Assembly: GCF_032062135.1 (NCBI RefSeq)
Contig: NC_092859.1
Span: forward strand, 107,648,222 to 107,712,221
Reading direction: 5' to 3'
Length of the DNA: 64,000 nt
DNA from: Pyxicephalus adspersus
Taxonomy: Eukaryota > Chordata > Amphibia > Anura > Pyxicephalidae
Below are positions 35,901 to 48,245 of this stretch, one piece after another. Position numbers and translations under genes: made by a program. How positions within the stretch are numbered: position 1 is the first letter of the stretch; each line of letters opens with the position of its first letter. The notes below the pieces were generated by a model that did not search any database, had not been told where the DNA came from, and was given only the letters and a program-made list of their open reading frames with translations.

Positions 35901-37822
35901 TGGTCCTGGGTTTTTATTCCTCAAGAAATACAGTCTGCACCCAGAGTTTATATTTTATATTCATAATAGAATTGTTTAATGAGCCATTTTTTCAATATTT
36001 TAAATACATCTGGCAAATATAATATTTCAAGCAGTTGTATGGCATTGGAGTTGAAGATAATGGGGATTGCATGCATTGACAAAGTCCTATTGTTTTAACA
36101 AATGATTGCAAAAGATCTTTTTGCCTAGTAAATTTTTTAAAGGCTCCTTTTACACACATGTATTTTGTTCATTAAACACATTTTTTATGTTATGGCCCAT
36201 TCATTTTGACATTCCTAGAATGGTGTGTACCACACTTAATAATGCAGTGCACAGATTTAGGAAAAGTGGAGGCTGTATAACCACAAACAGACGCCAACTC
36301 TATATGCATGCAGATGGATTTAAAATGGAAAGTCCAACAAGCTTGTAAAAGTGTAATGGTCAGGCAACCACAAGCTTTTAGATATTTAGTGTAGATCATT
36401 TGATGTTGGACATATAACCATCATTACTACAGAACTACCTTTTCATCAAAATTCATTTTTTCACATGCATATTTATAAATTGGTAATTAACATGTAGTTA
36501 CCCCGTAGGTTCAGAAATCAGGATGGACAGTGAAGCCTATTAAATCTAGGACTTTATCATACATTCAGTAATATTGGTCATAGGTTTAGATGTATGGTTG
36601 GATAAAGTGCAGTACAGAAAAACTGTATTGCCAGTGTCAGCTATAGATTGGATTTAATTTATAGCTCTGATTCACAGCTCATGTTTTTATGCTATTTAAA
36701 TAAGGTGTGTGTTGTCATGGTTTAAATCAAAGTTCCTATATGGAGTACATTCTTAAAATCTAGAAGCCCCAAGGGCATATTACAATCCAGTCAAATGTGT
36801 TGTATGCTGATCTCTGCAATACAATTCTAGATATTACAGATTTGTCAAGAAAATTTGAAATACTCTGGCTTCATGGTCTTTGCAATGTTTTCATACACTT
36901 GTTTAACTGTACTAACCTGCATAAACTACCGATCAGGGGCACACAATGCCCAACATTCAGCCAAACAATGGACATCAAACTGTTTATATATTCTAATAGA
37001 GCCATTGAACCTTACTAGCATTCACTACTGGTGTTTTTTTAACATCTGAGCAGCCCAGCAAATGCCCAGGTATGTAAAATTCCCATTCAGGGAAAACCTT
37101 TCGCTAAGCCATTGCTTTCACTTTTGGTCCATGCTCACTTCCAAAGATTGTCAATAGTAAAATGTAAAATAGCTTGTTTATATGTAATACTTTATTGTGC
37201 ATAATCCGGACATAGGTATCTGCAAGAGTGTTTTACAAGTGGTTTTAATTAATAAAAAAACAGAGCTTGCAAACGTCTGTGCAATGACAACCTGTCACTC
37301 CTCTCAGTCTGAACCTGTCCTTATTTATAGTACACTATACAATTTATGGTTTAATGGGTTTCTAATTTATTATACATTTATCACTGAGAATATTATCTGA
37401 ATACAGTGGGTAAATACCTGCTGGTTTAACTACTAAGCATAATGCCTGACATGAATTGTGATGAGTCCACTGAGAATAAGGCACATATCAAACTAAAACT
37501 CTAGTTGCTATAGGCAACTTAGAATCACCAAGAAAATGGTCACTTTCAATGACTCTGCACTCGCTTTTCTGGATGAGTGGGTGTCATTTGCTATTGCTCC
37601 CTTGTTTGTGGTGGAGATTTTGCACTGTTCTATTTAATGATCCTGCCTTTAGTAAATTCCTCCCAACAGGATCACTAGTTTGACTTGGGCCTCAGATGCC
37701 TATATTATGCTGTTTGTGAAAAAGAGAAAAGAATAAATTACATACAAATTATCTGATTTTTTTTTAATGTGGTATTACATACATGAATCATATTCAAACA
37801 TAGCAGCTATTGTACCTTCTTC
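32991..37822. other. Non-coding sequence, nothing recognised
   Basis: About 4.8 kb of AT-rich DNA. The ORFs at 34583, 35314 and 36106 (80-96 codons) start at ordinary or alternative codons, lack exon borders and encode low-complexity peptides. Confidence 0.5.
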
Positions 37823-37870
37823 ATACTCGGGTGTTTGAATACCAAAATACTCGGGTGTTTAAATACTTTA
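37823..37870. repeat. Two-copy tandem repeat, 24-bp period
   Basis: ATACTCGGGTGTTTGAATAC is followed 24 bp later by ATACTCGGGTGTTTAAATAC. This is a recent small duplication. Confidence 0.9.
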
Positions 37871-39699
37871 CTCATGACCAGCAAACCTAAAAAGTTAAAA
37901 CCAGGACAAACTTGGGGGAATTATGAACTCTATACTTTTTGGCTAAACTTATTCTTTATTCAAGCTCCTTATAAACAACAGATAACCACATAAGAGTGCA
38001 AGGAGTACATATTGCCTACATGTGCAGAACATTTCTGTTACGTGTCCAGATTCCTGCATGTCATGAGAGTGAAGAGTTTGTTTAAAATCTGTCATGTCCT
38101 ACAGCTGCAGGTCCTACAGCTGGATCAGAAAGGGGATTTTACTGGCATGGTGTTCATAGAGTCTCTCCACAGCTGCAATCCTTTTAATTACAGGCAGGAA
38201 ACAAGTCTCAAACATTAATGTATACAAACGAGGTTCAGAACCATTGTGTGTTCTCGCTGGTTTCAGGAAGTGGGGTACAAGCAGAAAACTTTATACAGTT
38301 TCTTTGTGTGTGAAGATATTGGCCAGTGAATGGTTTGTTTTATGTAAAAGAGGGAGTTCAGCATTTTTAGGCACCCCCTGGCAGATAATTCTTTATGTTC
38401 TAAATCTGGAAACATCCATCTGGCACATTGACCGTTAACTTGGCATGTCTGACCAGCTCATTCTCCTGTCGGAGATGCTGCAGCTTGGTCACCAACCCCC
38501 TCCCTCTCAAACGTAATATTTTTTCCTATTATTTCTAGAAAAAGGGGGGCAATAATTTAGGTCTAGTTGAAAGTCCTGAATGTCACAGCATATGAGGTCT
38601 CTTTTGTGTTTGTTCTTAAAGCTGTTCCCAGCCGTTGTGCAAGGATGACTTGAATTAGGTTCTCATTCTTTGTCATTTCATATATACTGTACATTCTGAA
38701 TAATTTTACTATACTTTAAGCTTTGTGGTCTGGATGAAAAAAAAATCAAAGGTTCATTTACAGTAAACTTTCACTGGAGGACATTTATTTCTTTTAGTTG
38801 TTAGAGACATGCGTGACTTCATTCTCACATGCTCCTACCAGACTGCACAGCTAAAAAGTATTTAACCTCATTTTGCTTCTTTAAAATTCTGCAACTTTAT
38901 ATAAACAGCAATTCTCCGTAATACCTTCTTAATCATGTTTGGACATCTGATTAATTGGGAAAATCAATATATTATACAAAACACAATAATAAATACTGGT
39001 ACAAGTACCATTTTAAAATTATCAAATCTGTAGGTAGTGTGCACAGACCCAGTCAATCAATAGCATCTGATGCCAATTTGGTTTGCTCTGAATGAAACAT
39101 ACTAAAGTGGCTAAAGTTATTCATGCTTCTGTACCCTTGGTGGTCCAACAATCACCAAGGGTCTTTTTTTCCAGATTTCTCTGTGTCTGGCCTCAGCAGT
39201 TTTTTTAGGCAGAAGACAAAACTTCAGGGCAGTAGACTGACATGATATCAACACATGACATCCTTGTCTTTTACCCCCATCCCTTAAACCTTTTGTTCAC
39301 GATTGTTTTGTAATGGGTAAAGAGGAGGACAGGGATGACCCTCTGCATGTTAGGGCCTTCAGCCTGAATCCTGCAGACCTGTTTTCTCCTGTTGACATTT
39401 TCACTGTGTCAGATACCCAGCCCATGTTAGTTTTGGATTTGAGAATATCTATGACTAATATATCATTCTCACTACTTTGTTCAGAAAAAATAAGTGCCCT
39501 TATGTGACTTGTATCTGAAGTCATGAATAAACTAGTGTTAAGACCTATAGACTTATATAATGCATTATATTCACAATGACTAGCACATGGCAATACAAAG
39601 AAATATATAAAAACGACAACATTGTCTCTTTTCAGGAAATGCATGATTAAAGTTAGTCACATGAAAAGTTTTTCAGTTCTTTAGGACTTTTACAAGTAG
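37871..39699. other. Non-coding sequence, nothing recognised
   Basis: A small duplication of TCCTACAGCTG occurs at about 38097-38122. ORFs on both strands at 39297-39644 overlap in a patch with less AT; neither has splice support. Confidence 0.45.
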
Positions 39700-40190
39700 T
39701 GGTGAAACATAAAGTATTTTACATATACATATAGGGTCAGGAGTTTGGGATTGGAAAAAGCTGGAGATGAAGATGAGTGACAAAGAAGTTCACAGTTGAA
39801 GAGGGGTACATAGGAGGACAGGGAATACAAGGGTGTGAGAAATGTGCAGGGATGGAAAACTATGTGCAAGTGGTAAGTGGTCCACACTCGGGAAAGGTTA
39901 AAAGAAGGTGGAGTGAGATGCAAATATGGAAATTGGTATAAAAAAAAGGTGAAAAGAGCTGAAGTAGAGATTCAGTAACAAAGATCATATGCAGATAGGT
40001 AAAAAGAAGAATGGGAATGATAATGGTGAATAGTTATGTATCAGTGCAGAGAAGTTAAAAATGCAGGTTGACGGCACAGAGACTTAGACCTGAAAGAAGC
40101 GTGGGAGTGGTAAGAGAGGTACAGAGAAGAAGAATATAGTAATGGAAGTGAAAAGCTGCTATGGAGATGGGGTGTTCAATGTTGGTGTGA
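39700..40190. other. Purine-rich strand-asymmetric tract
   Basis: Nearly 500 bp of the + strand is dominated by A and G (GAAAAAG, GGAGATGAAGATGAG, GAAGAGGGG, AGGAGGACAGGG, AAAAGAAGAATGGG). No exact tandem unit is visible. It could be an old degenerate minisatellite or a repeat. The CT-rich - strand ORF of 77 codons is a by-product. Confidence 0.55.
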
Positions 40191-42780
40191 GAAGAGCCAC
40201 CAGGTGATAACATCAATTCAAACAAGCCACCATGCCCAATGTTTGCTCCCTAGGCTGCAAACAGTAAGCTACCTTCAGTAATCATTGCTTTTTAATGCAG
40301 CTCTGCAAAGCTCTGTTACAAGTAATTCTCAGATAGGTCACATTTCATGCTTTTATCCAGCCATGTACAATTACTTTATTTCCATTTATTTTATTGGCAA
40401 GTTGTGGAGCAGAAGATAATTGCTAGCAGGCTTTATAACAATGGAGAAGTGATACAGTTCCTTTTTGTTGTTTTCATTACCAGTACATAAAGAACTGACT
40501 GCATTTCCTACTTGCCATCAACGCTTAATTTGTGAACAATGGATATGTTTATGCATTATGTCTGCTCTACAGCAAACTATAGTACAGAGATAAGCAGAAC
40601 AATAAATGGCTGGAAAAAGAAATGTCAATGCTGATGGTTGTAATGCTATGCTCTGGGTCCAGGTTAATGGTACACATTTTAATGTAAGGTGTAAAGCCCA
40701 AGGACATACAGTTGCAGTTTCCTAAATTTAACAGACCACAAAAAATTAACAAGCAAATTATGATTAGTTAAACTAAGTGTTTTTTTTTTCATTACTATTT
40801 CATACTGAGTTTTTTAAAATATCAGCAAGGGACGCAATGCACCAATGCTTGTTACAAATGTGACTGTACTATGACTGTTATAGCATGCAGTTCTGCATAG
40901 ATGTCAACACGGCTGAAGACCCATAGTTAGTAATAGTACACGTGTTCTAGATGTCTGTATATAATACCAAAATCGGTCTAAAGAGGGACAATGCCTCTAA
41001 ATGTGGTTCTCATTCCATGCTGCCGTAGGGCTAGTTGCAGCCCCTGACAACCTTTGCACCCTTCCATTGAAAAGTTTTAAAATTAGATATTGAACAGAAT
41101 CCCTCGCACAGTCAGCTTGGGTGTGTCTGTGTACCATTTAATTTTTTTCTTACACTATTTGAATACATATTCATTTATGGAGGTCACTTTTTTTAATCTA
41201 CAGTGTTAAAATAGGAAACATAAACAGTTACATAAATCTTTTGTGTAGAATAAAACTATATTTGCATGTCTGTAATGACTCCATTATATATATTCTATTT
41301 AGAATTTAAGCTGTCTCCAGTTAACATGAATCATTAAAAAATGTTTTGTGACCTCTTGGTCGGCTTGATCACGACTTTTAAGGTCTTTGGGAAGGTTTCT
41401 AAAAAAAGGTTTCTTTGCCTGTTGCACTGGAAAGATTAATCAAGAGGTCAGCCTCAGCCTTGCACTTTCCCAGGCCTTGGAGAAGGACTCCAGTACATGG
41501 CTCGAGGGAACAATTCCAAATGTTTGTGTCACTGCAGATATAAAGCTAAGGGTTGTCATCATTTCCTGTGTAGCCAATGTGATCAAGAAATATCAGCAGT
41601 GTTTAGGCGTAGTTATTAAAAACCATTCCCAGCACACCAGAAGATGCAGCTGTATACTTTTATAGAATCTGACCTAAGACTTTGCCATGGGCATTACCAC
41701 AATATAATTAACCCCATAGAAATGTTTCCTGTCTGAAGTTATTTCCCACTGTAGGGGACAGTGTAATTACTTGAAATGAATAACTCTCCAAGACATATAA
41801 AACAATATAATTCTATATAAGGCACATGACATATGATTGTAGTTTATATGACAGAATATATGTAATACATAAAGTGCATGCAGAGGTATGTTTTGTGTAG
41901 TTTTGGTTACAGCGGAAGAGGGTAAAACATTGGCATGTTATTTTTTTTTCCGCCTCTGTATCATTTGTGATATTTTCCTTAACTTCCTATCCTGATAAAT
42001 CAACAGGAAGTTAGCAAACATCTCCCAAAGTGAGAAAAATTCCCTTTATGCAGTTGGTCTCTAACCCCAAAGCTAACAATTATATTTACTGGCATAAAGA
42101 AACAATAGAATTCTTCAATATTCATTGTGTTCAGTGTAAACTATTTCTTGTCACTTTAACATCAGTGTCAAAAACAAGATGGAGGCATTTGTACTTCAGT
42201 CTTTTCTATGCTGGCTTTAAGGCCAAGAGACCAACAGTGCACATGCAAAGCTCTGTTTCAAATTTTAACAATATAGCTTTTATATTTATTATTCTCAGTT
42301 CTCAAGTTTTTAGGAAAATGTGTTATCTATTTGAGACAAAATTGGCTCTCGAAGAAGGAAGGAGACCTACAAATGAGCAGACCCCATGTGTGTGCCAGAC
42401 ACAGGATGTGCCTTCTAATGAGCTGGATGAGAACTAAAAGCAATGGGCTACATCCAGTTTTCATTTTTTTATATTAACAAAAGTTATACAAGAGTGATTC
42501 CAGACTAGCCAACATGGGCAATTTAATTGTTTGTTATGTGAAACCTATGTAACATAATATTGGTTAGGTTGGTGCCTTGTTCATCACAAACAATTTAATG
42601 GGCTACTGTTCTATCCATTTTTCTTTTGTTTTATATTGTCTTTTCAGAAAAGTTCAAAACAAAGCCTAAACATTTTTTCAAAAGCTAAACACATTAAAAT
42701 ACTTAATACAGCTATTAAAAGAACACCTGTCAGCACATTTTCACTCTTGTTGTACAACATACCTGTTAAAAGAAGACACT
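40191..42780. other. Non-coding sequence with unsupported ORFs
   Basis: A 92-codon ORF (41387-41665) and a 135-codon ORF (42030-42437) lie on the + strand. Both have ordinary AT-biased composition without flanking splice sites or recognisable motifs. I do not call them genes. Confidence 0.45.
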
Positions 42781-42951
42781 GGGCCTGATTTATTAAAGCT
42801 GTATGGCCATAGTAGGAGAACCTGGGTGATTCAGAAAACCTGGAATTGATTTCATAAAACCATTTTTAATTTTGGACCAGATCCATTTCATGATTGCTGG
42901 ATCATCTAGGTTCTCTCATGACAGTCTTCAAGAGCTTAATAAATCAGGTCC
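42781..42951. mobile_element. Palindromic MITE, shortened copy
   Basis: Left end GGGCCTGATTTATTAAAGCT; right end AGCTTAATAAATCAGGTCC. Inner blocks GAACCTGGGTGATTCAG and TGGATCATCTAGGTTC pair with each other. It lacks the CAAGGCTGGA...ACACTTTCATC segment of the copy at 49843, so it is a deletion derivative or a subfamily. Confidence 0.7.
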
Positions 42952-44881
42952 ATTGAAAACTCCCCCCCCCCCCTCCATTGGGCATTTTTCCTGAGAAGCT
43001 GCCACTTCACTGCTCCTGCCAGCTTGTATGTAACTAGTGGTTAAAGATGGGTAATCGGTCATCTGAAAGTATTCAAAGTCTTCTTAACATGTATGATGTA
43101 TATAAAAGTGAACCTGTACTGATAGATATGGTTAGCACAAGACATGGTGATTTATTTTTAATCACACAAAATTTGCTTCAAGCCTTTGCCCAGGCAGATA
43201 CTCAAAACAGGTGTATCCTGGCTTTTTAATAGGGCTTCAGGGGTTTCTGATTGGTTTGTATGCTCTAAAAATATGTATACTGTTTTGTTCTTCTAGGTCC
43301 CCTGCAAAAATAACTTCTTCCTTCCTAGACCTCTGTCTCTTGTAGTGATGTGAGGTCAGAGGAAGGACCAGTGAGAGCTGAGAGGTCCATAGAGATCCAC
43401 AGCCTAACTTGAACTACAAACTTTCAACTCATGATGCATTATTTTTAGGAATTTCAAGAAGTGTCAATTGTACCTAAGCAGCAACCCAAAGAATTTATCT
43501 TGTGCCCTAGATTCTCTCTTGAAAAATAGCTGTACACTTGCTGGTATGAGACTGTGGTTAGGAACCAGGAACTGAAGTATGAGATCTAGGCTGCCTTTGT
43601 CTGCTATTCATGACAAAAAGTTATATGAGTGAGATTTGGTTAAGTTACTTTGTTCTGTTTGCTGGAGGCTCTGACATAAGGAAGTAAAGACCTGTCTTTA
43701 CCAAGATACCACCTCCATGCACAGTGGTAAAAAAAAAACATGGTAAATCATTAAAATATGAGGATCACCTTCATACTGGTGGATACTCCATTGTTCCTGT
43801 ATTCCTTTTTTGGGCACAATATCCAGAGTTCAGTTTTTTCAAAGTGTACGTAAACTCAAAAGCTTTATGTTAGGCTTTATACCTCACTGTATACAGTTTT
43901 CCTAAGTAAATATTTTTATGTGGGGGTAGCTCATCAGCTGCTACACAGAGCAAGAATGTTGCTGGAAGACCATGTGTTATCTATGATCTGCAGTACCATT
44001 GCATCTAACTAGCTTTAAAAATAAAAAGCTATCAAGAATCTTGATGAACATCATATTTCCATGTAGTGAGGATACTGAAAACACTATAAAGCTAACAACA
44101 GCATTATTGTTTGACTAAGTTAAAAAAAAGGAAATGCTGATAATTGTAGGTGTACCACAACCTACTCTCCCAAGTTGTCCAGTGCTAAACTGTACTAATC
44201 CTCCCTTATTTTTAGTGGTACTGTATACTTACTTTAGAAGTGCAGTCACAAATTGCTCAGAGCCAGGCAGAAATCAGAATTGCTGAATTCCTCCACAGTG
44301 AGCAGTTATGGATGTCACCGTAGTCTCCCTTCTTTCCTTTGAAGTTACCTTACCCTGGGTGATCTGGGAAGATCCTTTAAAGACAGCTTATTATGGGCTT
44401 TGATAGTGCAACTTTGCTCAATATACACCTGAAATTTATTTTAACAATTATAGTTCGTTCAAATATTTTTTTCATTCATGGTGAGTATCTTTTTCTTCTG
44501 TGTTAGCAAGGACTATCTGTTTTTAGTGGGTTATCTTAGCACCACCTATTGTTGTGAATCTTTGACTTGCGGAGTGGCAATATCTTGGGGCGATGTTATC
44601 TAAAACAGAAACATATTGAACAGTCTTGTGTAACATGTTTTGTTACCCATAGTATCCAATCGCTTCCACCTGTCATATTCCCCATGCAGCTTTGGAACTT
44701 TAAACTATACCCTGATTGGTTGATGCAGGCAAGGCCATGTTCCAATTTTCCAACTGCTGAACAGTGACTAGCATCTTTTGTATATGTTAGGATGCAAATG
44801 TGAGTGGAGATAAAAGAAACCAGTTGGTTTTAAAGCAAGATTCTTATATCATAATAAGTAAAATGAAACCATAAGGCATTG
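42952..44881. other. Non-coding sequence, nothing recognised
   Basis: It begins with a C-rich homopolymer run near 42962-42973. Short ORFs only; no gene supported. Confidence 0.5.
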
Positions 44882-44918
44882 GGCTTGGTATACTGAGCCG
44901 AATGGGGTCTCTATCAAT

Positions 44919-44954
<36 letters not shown>

Positions 44955-44991
44955 ATAGATAGAGTCCCCATCTGGCTTGGTATACCAAGCC
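44882..44991. repeat. Hairpin: 41-bp arms around (AT)14
   Basis: The left arm 44882-44922 and right arm 44951-44991 are inverted copies matching at 35 of 41 positions. They enclose 28 bp of pure AT repeat, which can itself fold. The right arm ends in GGCTTGGTATACCAAGCC, a perfect 18-bp palindrome. The structure could extrude as a cruciform or may be a small foldback transposon grown around a microsatellite. Confidence 0.85.
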
Positions 44992-45283
44992 AGATAGCTG
45001 TGCATTTTTATACTTCCCGATAGGATATATACCTTTAAACAGTAGTTTCCTGTTAAGTATTAATAAAGTTCATAGCCTTGCCTTTAATCTTTTCTTAGTT
45101 TTTCCTACAGTCTTTTACTAGGAAGGTCTGGAAAATCTGCAATGTTCTGGCCTGCCCAGCTCATGACATCTGTTGATCTTGAATAGAGCCTGTAAAAGTG
45201 TCAAGTCCTTTAAAGAAAAATATATTGAGAAAACCAATGGAATGTCTTTTTTTTTGTTCAAGTAATGTCGATAACTGCTTCAT

Positions 45284-46071
45284 TCAGTCCATCATGTCAA
45301 GTGATTTATGAAAAGAGGAAAATAAATAGAGATAGTTTCCCAAAGCAACCAACCAAGTTTTAATTCCCTTTCTCTTACCTTTGCTGGAAAGATGAAATCC
45401 TGACTGGTTACTAGCAATGCAAATGAATAGGTTGTATGTTCTGTACAAATCGCCTAGCCTTGCTCTTGGATTGGTCTGTACACTAAAGTATTGCTTTAAA
45501 ATTATTTGCCACACGGTGGGAAAACCTCTCTTACGAGTTTGATTTTTTCTTTTTCTGTTTTGGCTGGGTGTTGCGGCTGTTCTATTTAAGTTAGAAACAG
45601 TTAAGGAGAACTGTGGACCGTCCCAGGAATGTTGGCAGTGAAACAACACTTCATTTCCCTGGATTCTCTCCCAGCAGTATGAAGTGATGACTTTGGATGT
45701 AAGTATAATTCTTAGTATCGCAGCAGACAGCTGAGAAGTCACAGAAACTGAGCTGAGGTCCCCATGAGAAGTGCTCAAAGGATCACAGAGGGATGTCTTA
45801 TCCATTGTCTTGGGAACAGTGGGGATGAAGAAGTTTGTTTTTTGTTTAAGCCACAAAGCTATCTCTTGGGACACATTTCTGGAATAGCAGTAAGAAAAAA
45901 AAATTGTCCGAAGTGACTTTTTCTTCCTCTGCAGTAAATTCCATGTAGTACTTTGAACTTTGTGGAATCAAAGGAATCTTCATTAGTCACCTGCACTATA
46001 CATGTTTTGCTTCTTCTGGATGTGCTAATCATGGCTGCTGTTCTATTAACCTTTGAGGACTTGATGTTCAC
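45284..46071 (-). other. Longest open frame of the window, unrecognised
   Basis: A 196-codon - frame (45284-45874) overlaps the end of a 70-codon - frame in another phase (45859-46071). Reading from the upstream frame into the longer one would need a single frameshift near 45860. The peptide has no family that I recognise; features are a basic stretch SQNRKRKNQTRKRG and NRTA sites. The ORF starts with ATG, but no acceptor, donor or poly-A signal was assigned. A strong + strand acceptor-like TTTTTCTTCCTCTGCAG ends at 45934, but all three + frames after it close quickly. In AT-rich DNA a run this long is unusual but possible by chance over 64 kb. It may be a decayed gene. Confidence 0.25.
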
Positions 46072-46207
46072 CTGGGATAGCCTTGTATGGAACCTTACAT
46101 CACGAGCGCTACGTGCCTGCCGGCATAGAAACCTTGGGGTTCTGCAGATGGCACTGAAACCTTGGTGTATTTCCAGGGCAGTTTACCAGGTGGGGATTCT
46201 ACAATGA

Positions 46208-47802
46208 TCTGTATACATCTGCTGAGGAATATTTTGTTTTTCATAAGAACTGAAAATACTTCATATCTGAATTCATATTTTATGGCTTGTAAATGGAGGT
46301 ACCTAGATTGTTATTTGAGCTCATGTGCAGGGGCCACAGGGTTCCACTGGTGTTGCTTACACTATTCATTGAACCTGAAAGGACGCGCACTTGTTATTTT
46401 ATGTTAGGTTTAAAAACATTTGTAAAAAAAACTTCCTACCTTAAGGCTTGGGCTACACAGAAGGTTTTATATTACTTACTTGTAATGTGCTTCTAAGTAA
46501 ATTAGTGTCAACAAGTGGTTAATCCATCCTAAGCAAAAGATTAATATTTCCATAGTAGCCCTGGCCTTTCTAATGCTAACTAAAGAAAGTGCTCGGTAAG
46601 CTAAACTGCTCTTTAGGGGAACACTATCTGGAGGAGTACTATTAAGGGGAATATAAATCTATTTTATATGGCAAGGGAAAGCTTTTTCCATGTCTAAGTT
46701 TTCACTCTCAAGCTCAAAATGTTCCTAAAAACTATTTCAAAGCCACATTTAAACATTTATTTTTTCTGAGTGGTATGATAAATACATAGTTTCCTAAATA
46801 TTATCTGTTAAAGTTGTGCATACATAAAATAAAAAACTGGTTAACTGTATTCATTCCATAACATTATCTGAAGCAGTAGATTATTCTATGTAGAGGGTAT
46901 AGACATGTATGGAATGGGGAAAGACATATTTTATATCCCCCCCATTAGCACTTATAAATTGTCACCACTTTTCACACTTTGCCCACCCGTACCCAAGTAT
47001 TTACACCCCTGGTACATTAAAAAGGTATACCTTCCTACTGTGTAGTGATATATTATTCAAGACTTTTGTCCTAATATACTCTCTCACTCTCCCTGTAGCC
47101 CTAAATATGGAACAACAACTCTCAGCATTATTACACACTATAAAGTATGTGGCTGTGTGAGTACTGGTTGTACCATAAACTGCTAATACCCAAAGTATAG
47201 TATATACCCATGTACTGTATATTGTACCCTGTATATTTTGCATTTTATATTCATTATACATTGTTTTATGTTATTGGGGGTACTAAAAGTTCCATTATTT
47301 TATATAAATACTGTGTTTTGGCTTTGCCAAATATTGACAACTACAGGTTCTGTTATGACTATATTGAGCTAATATTTCCAGCATGATCTATACAATACCA
47401 ATCCAGTCCCAGCATATTCTATATACCCTATATAATATATGAATGGGGGTTACAGGTGCTAGTATGACATAATGTCATACATTTTAAATATTTCTAGTAT
47501 ATTTAGGATACAGGTCTGACAGCTGCTAATCTCCATGCCCCCTTATAACACCCGCCATCTTACAACTTGTTGTAGGTCCCCTTCCTTTCTTCTCATCAAA
47601 TACATGTCCTTTTTTCCAGGCTTTTTTGGACTTTCTGCTGCCTGCAATGTACACATGGTTTGAGGTAGTTATTGTTATGAATGAGTGTCCAGGAATATAG
47701 CACAATAAAGTATGATGAGGACCTGGGGATATCCCCCCATCAGTTTTAATATAAAATAATAAAAAATAATCTTAGTAATATTTATATCCTATCAATCATA
47801 TT
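46208..47802. other. Non-coding sequence, nothing recognised
   Basis: ORFs up to 86 codons without exon support. The interval 47160-47520 is rich in GTATAT/ATACCC words but has no exact repeat unit. Confidence 0.5.
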
Positions 47803-48245
47803 ATGACATCAATTTGCACTTTTTTCTGGAACCAAGGAGATTTCATCCACACAAACCCAGGGGTATTGGAACAGGGTCAGATCCCATACAAGCCACGTGG
47901 GGCCATGTGGATTCTGCAAAAGCTGGATGATGGCTTTTACTCCAGCAATCAGATTTTCCCAGTTATAACCACTAAACCAGAGATACCAAAACTGAAAACC
48001 ACCAAACCTCTTATACTTACAGATACCCACATCAATCCCAGACTGATTATACAAAGACCCAGAGGCTGGCAGCCAACTTTAGATCCTCTCTGCGCGGCCA
48101 CATTTTTGCTTCCTTTAGGATAATAGCCACCTGCAAGCCTTTCTTCAAAATTGGCAATATTGCTCGCCAAAATCCACAGACTCACATCATCCCCACCAAA
48201 AATGATGATTGCCCACAGGCCCCCACACTGACAATTCCATCCCAC
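47803..48245. other. GC-elevated block open on both strands, unrecognised
   Basis: A 106-codon + frame (47803-48123) and two - frames (47809-48054 and 47949-48245) overlap. The block is C-rich on the + strand and is followed by normal AT-rich DNA. The + peptide contains IPYKPRGAMWILQKLDDGFY, which looks protein-like; the - peptide begins MGWNCQCGGLWAIIIFGGDD. I recognise neither. It could be a decayed retrocopy or a repeat fragment. Confidence 0.25.

Noticed and set aside
39297..39644. 115-codon minus ORF with an opposed plus ORF
   Set aside because: No splice sites or family resemblance; mirrored open frames suggest a low-stop composition patch.
42030..42437. 135-codon plus ORF
   Set aside because: Start codon without context, AT-biased composition, no splice sites and no recognised motif; kept only as a note.
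45934..46190. Strong plus-strand acceptor followed by a possible exon ending CAG/GTGGGG
   Set aside because: All three frames after the acceptor meet a stop within about 20 bases, so it cannot be an internal coding exon.
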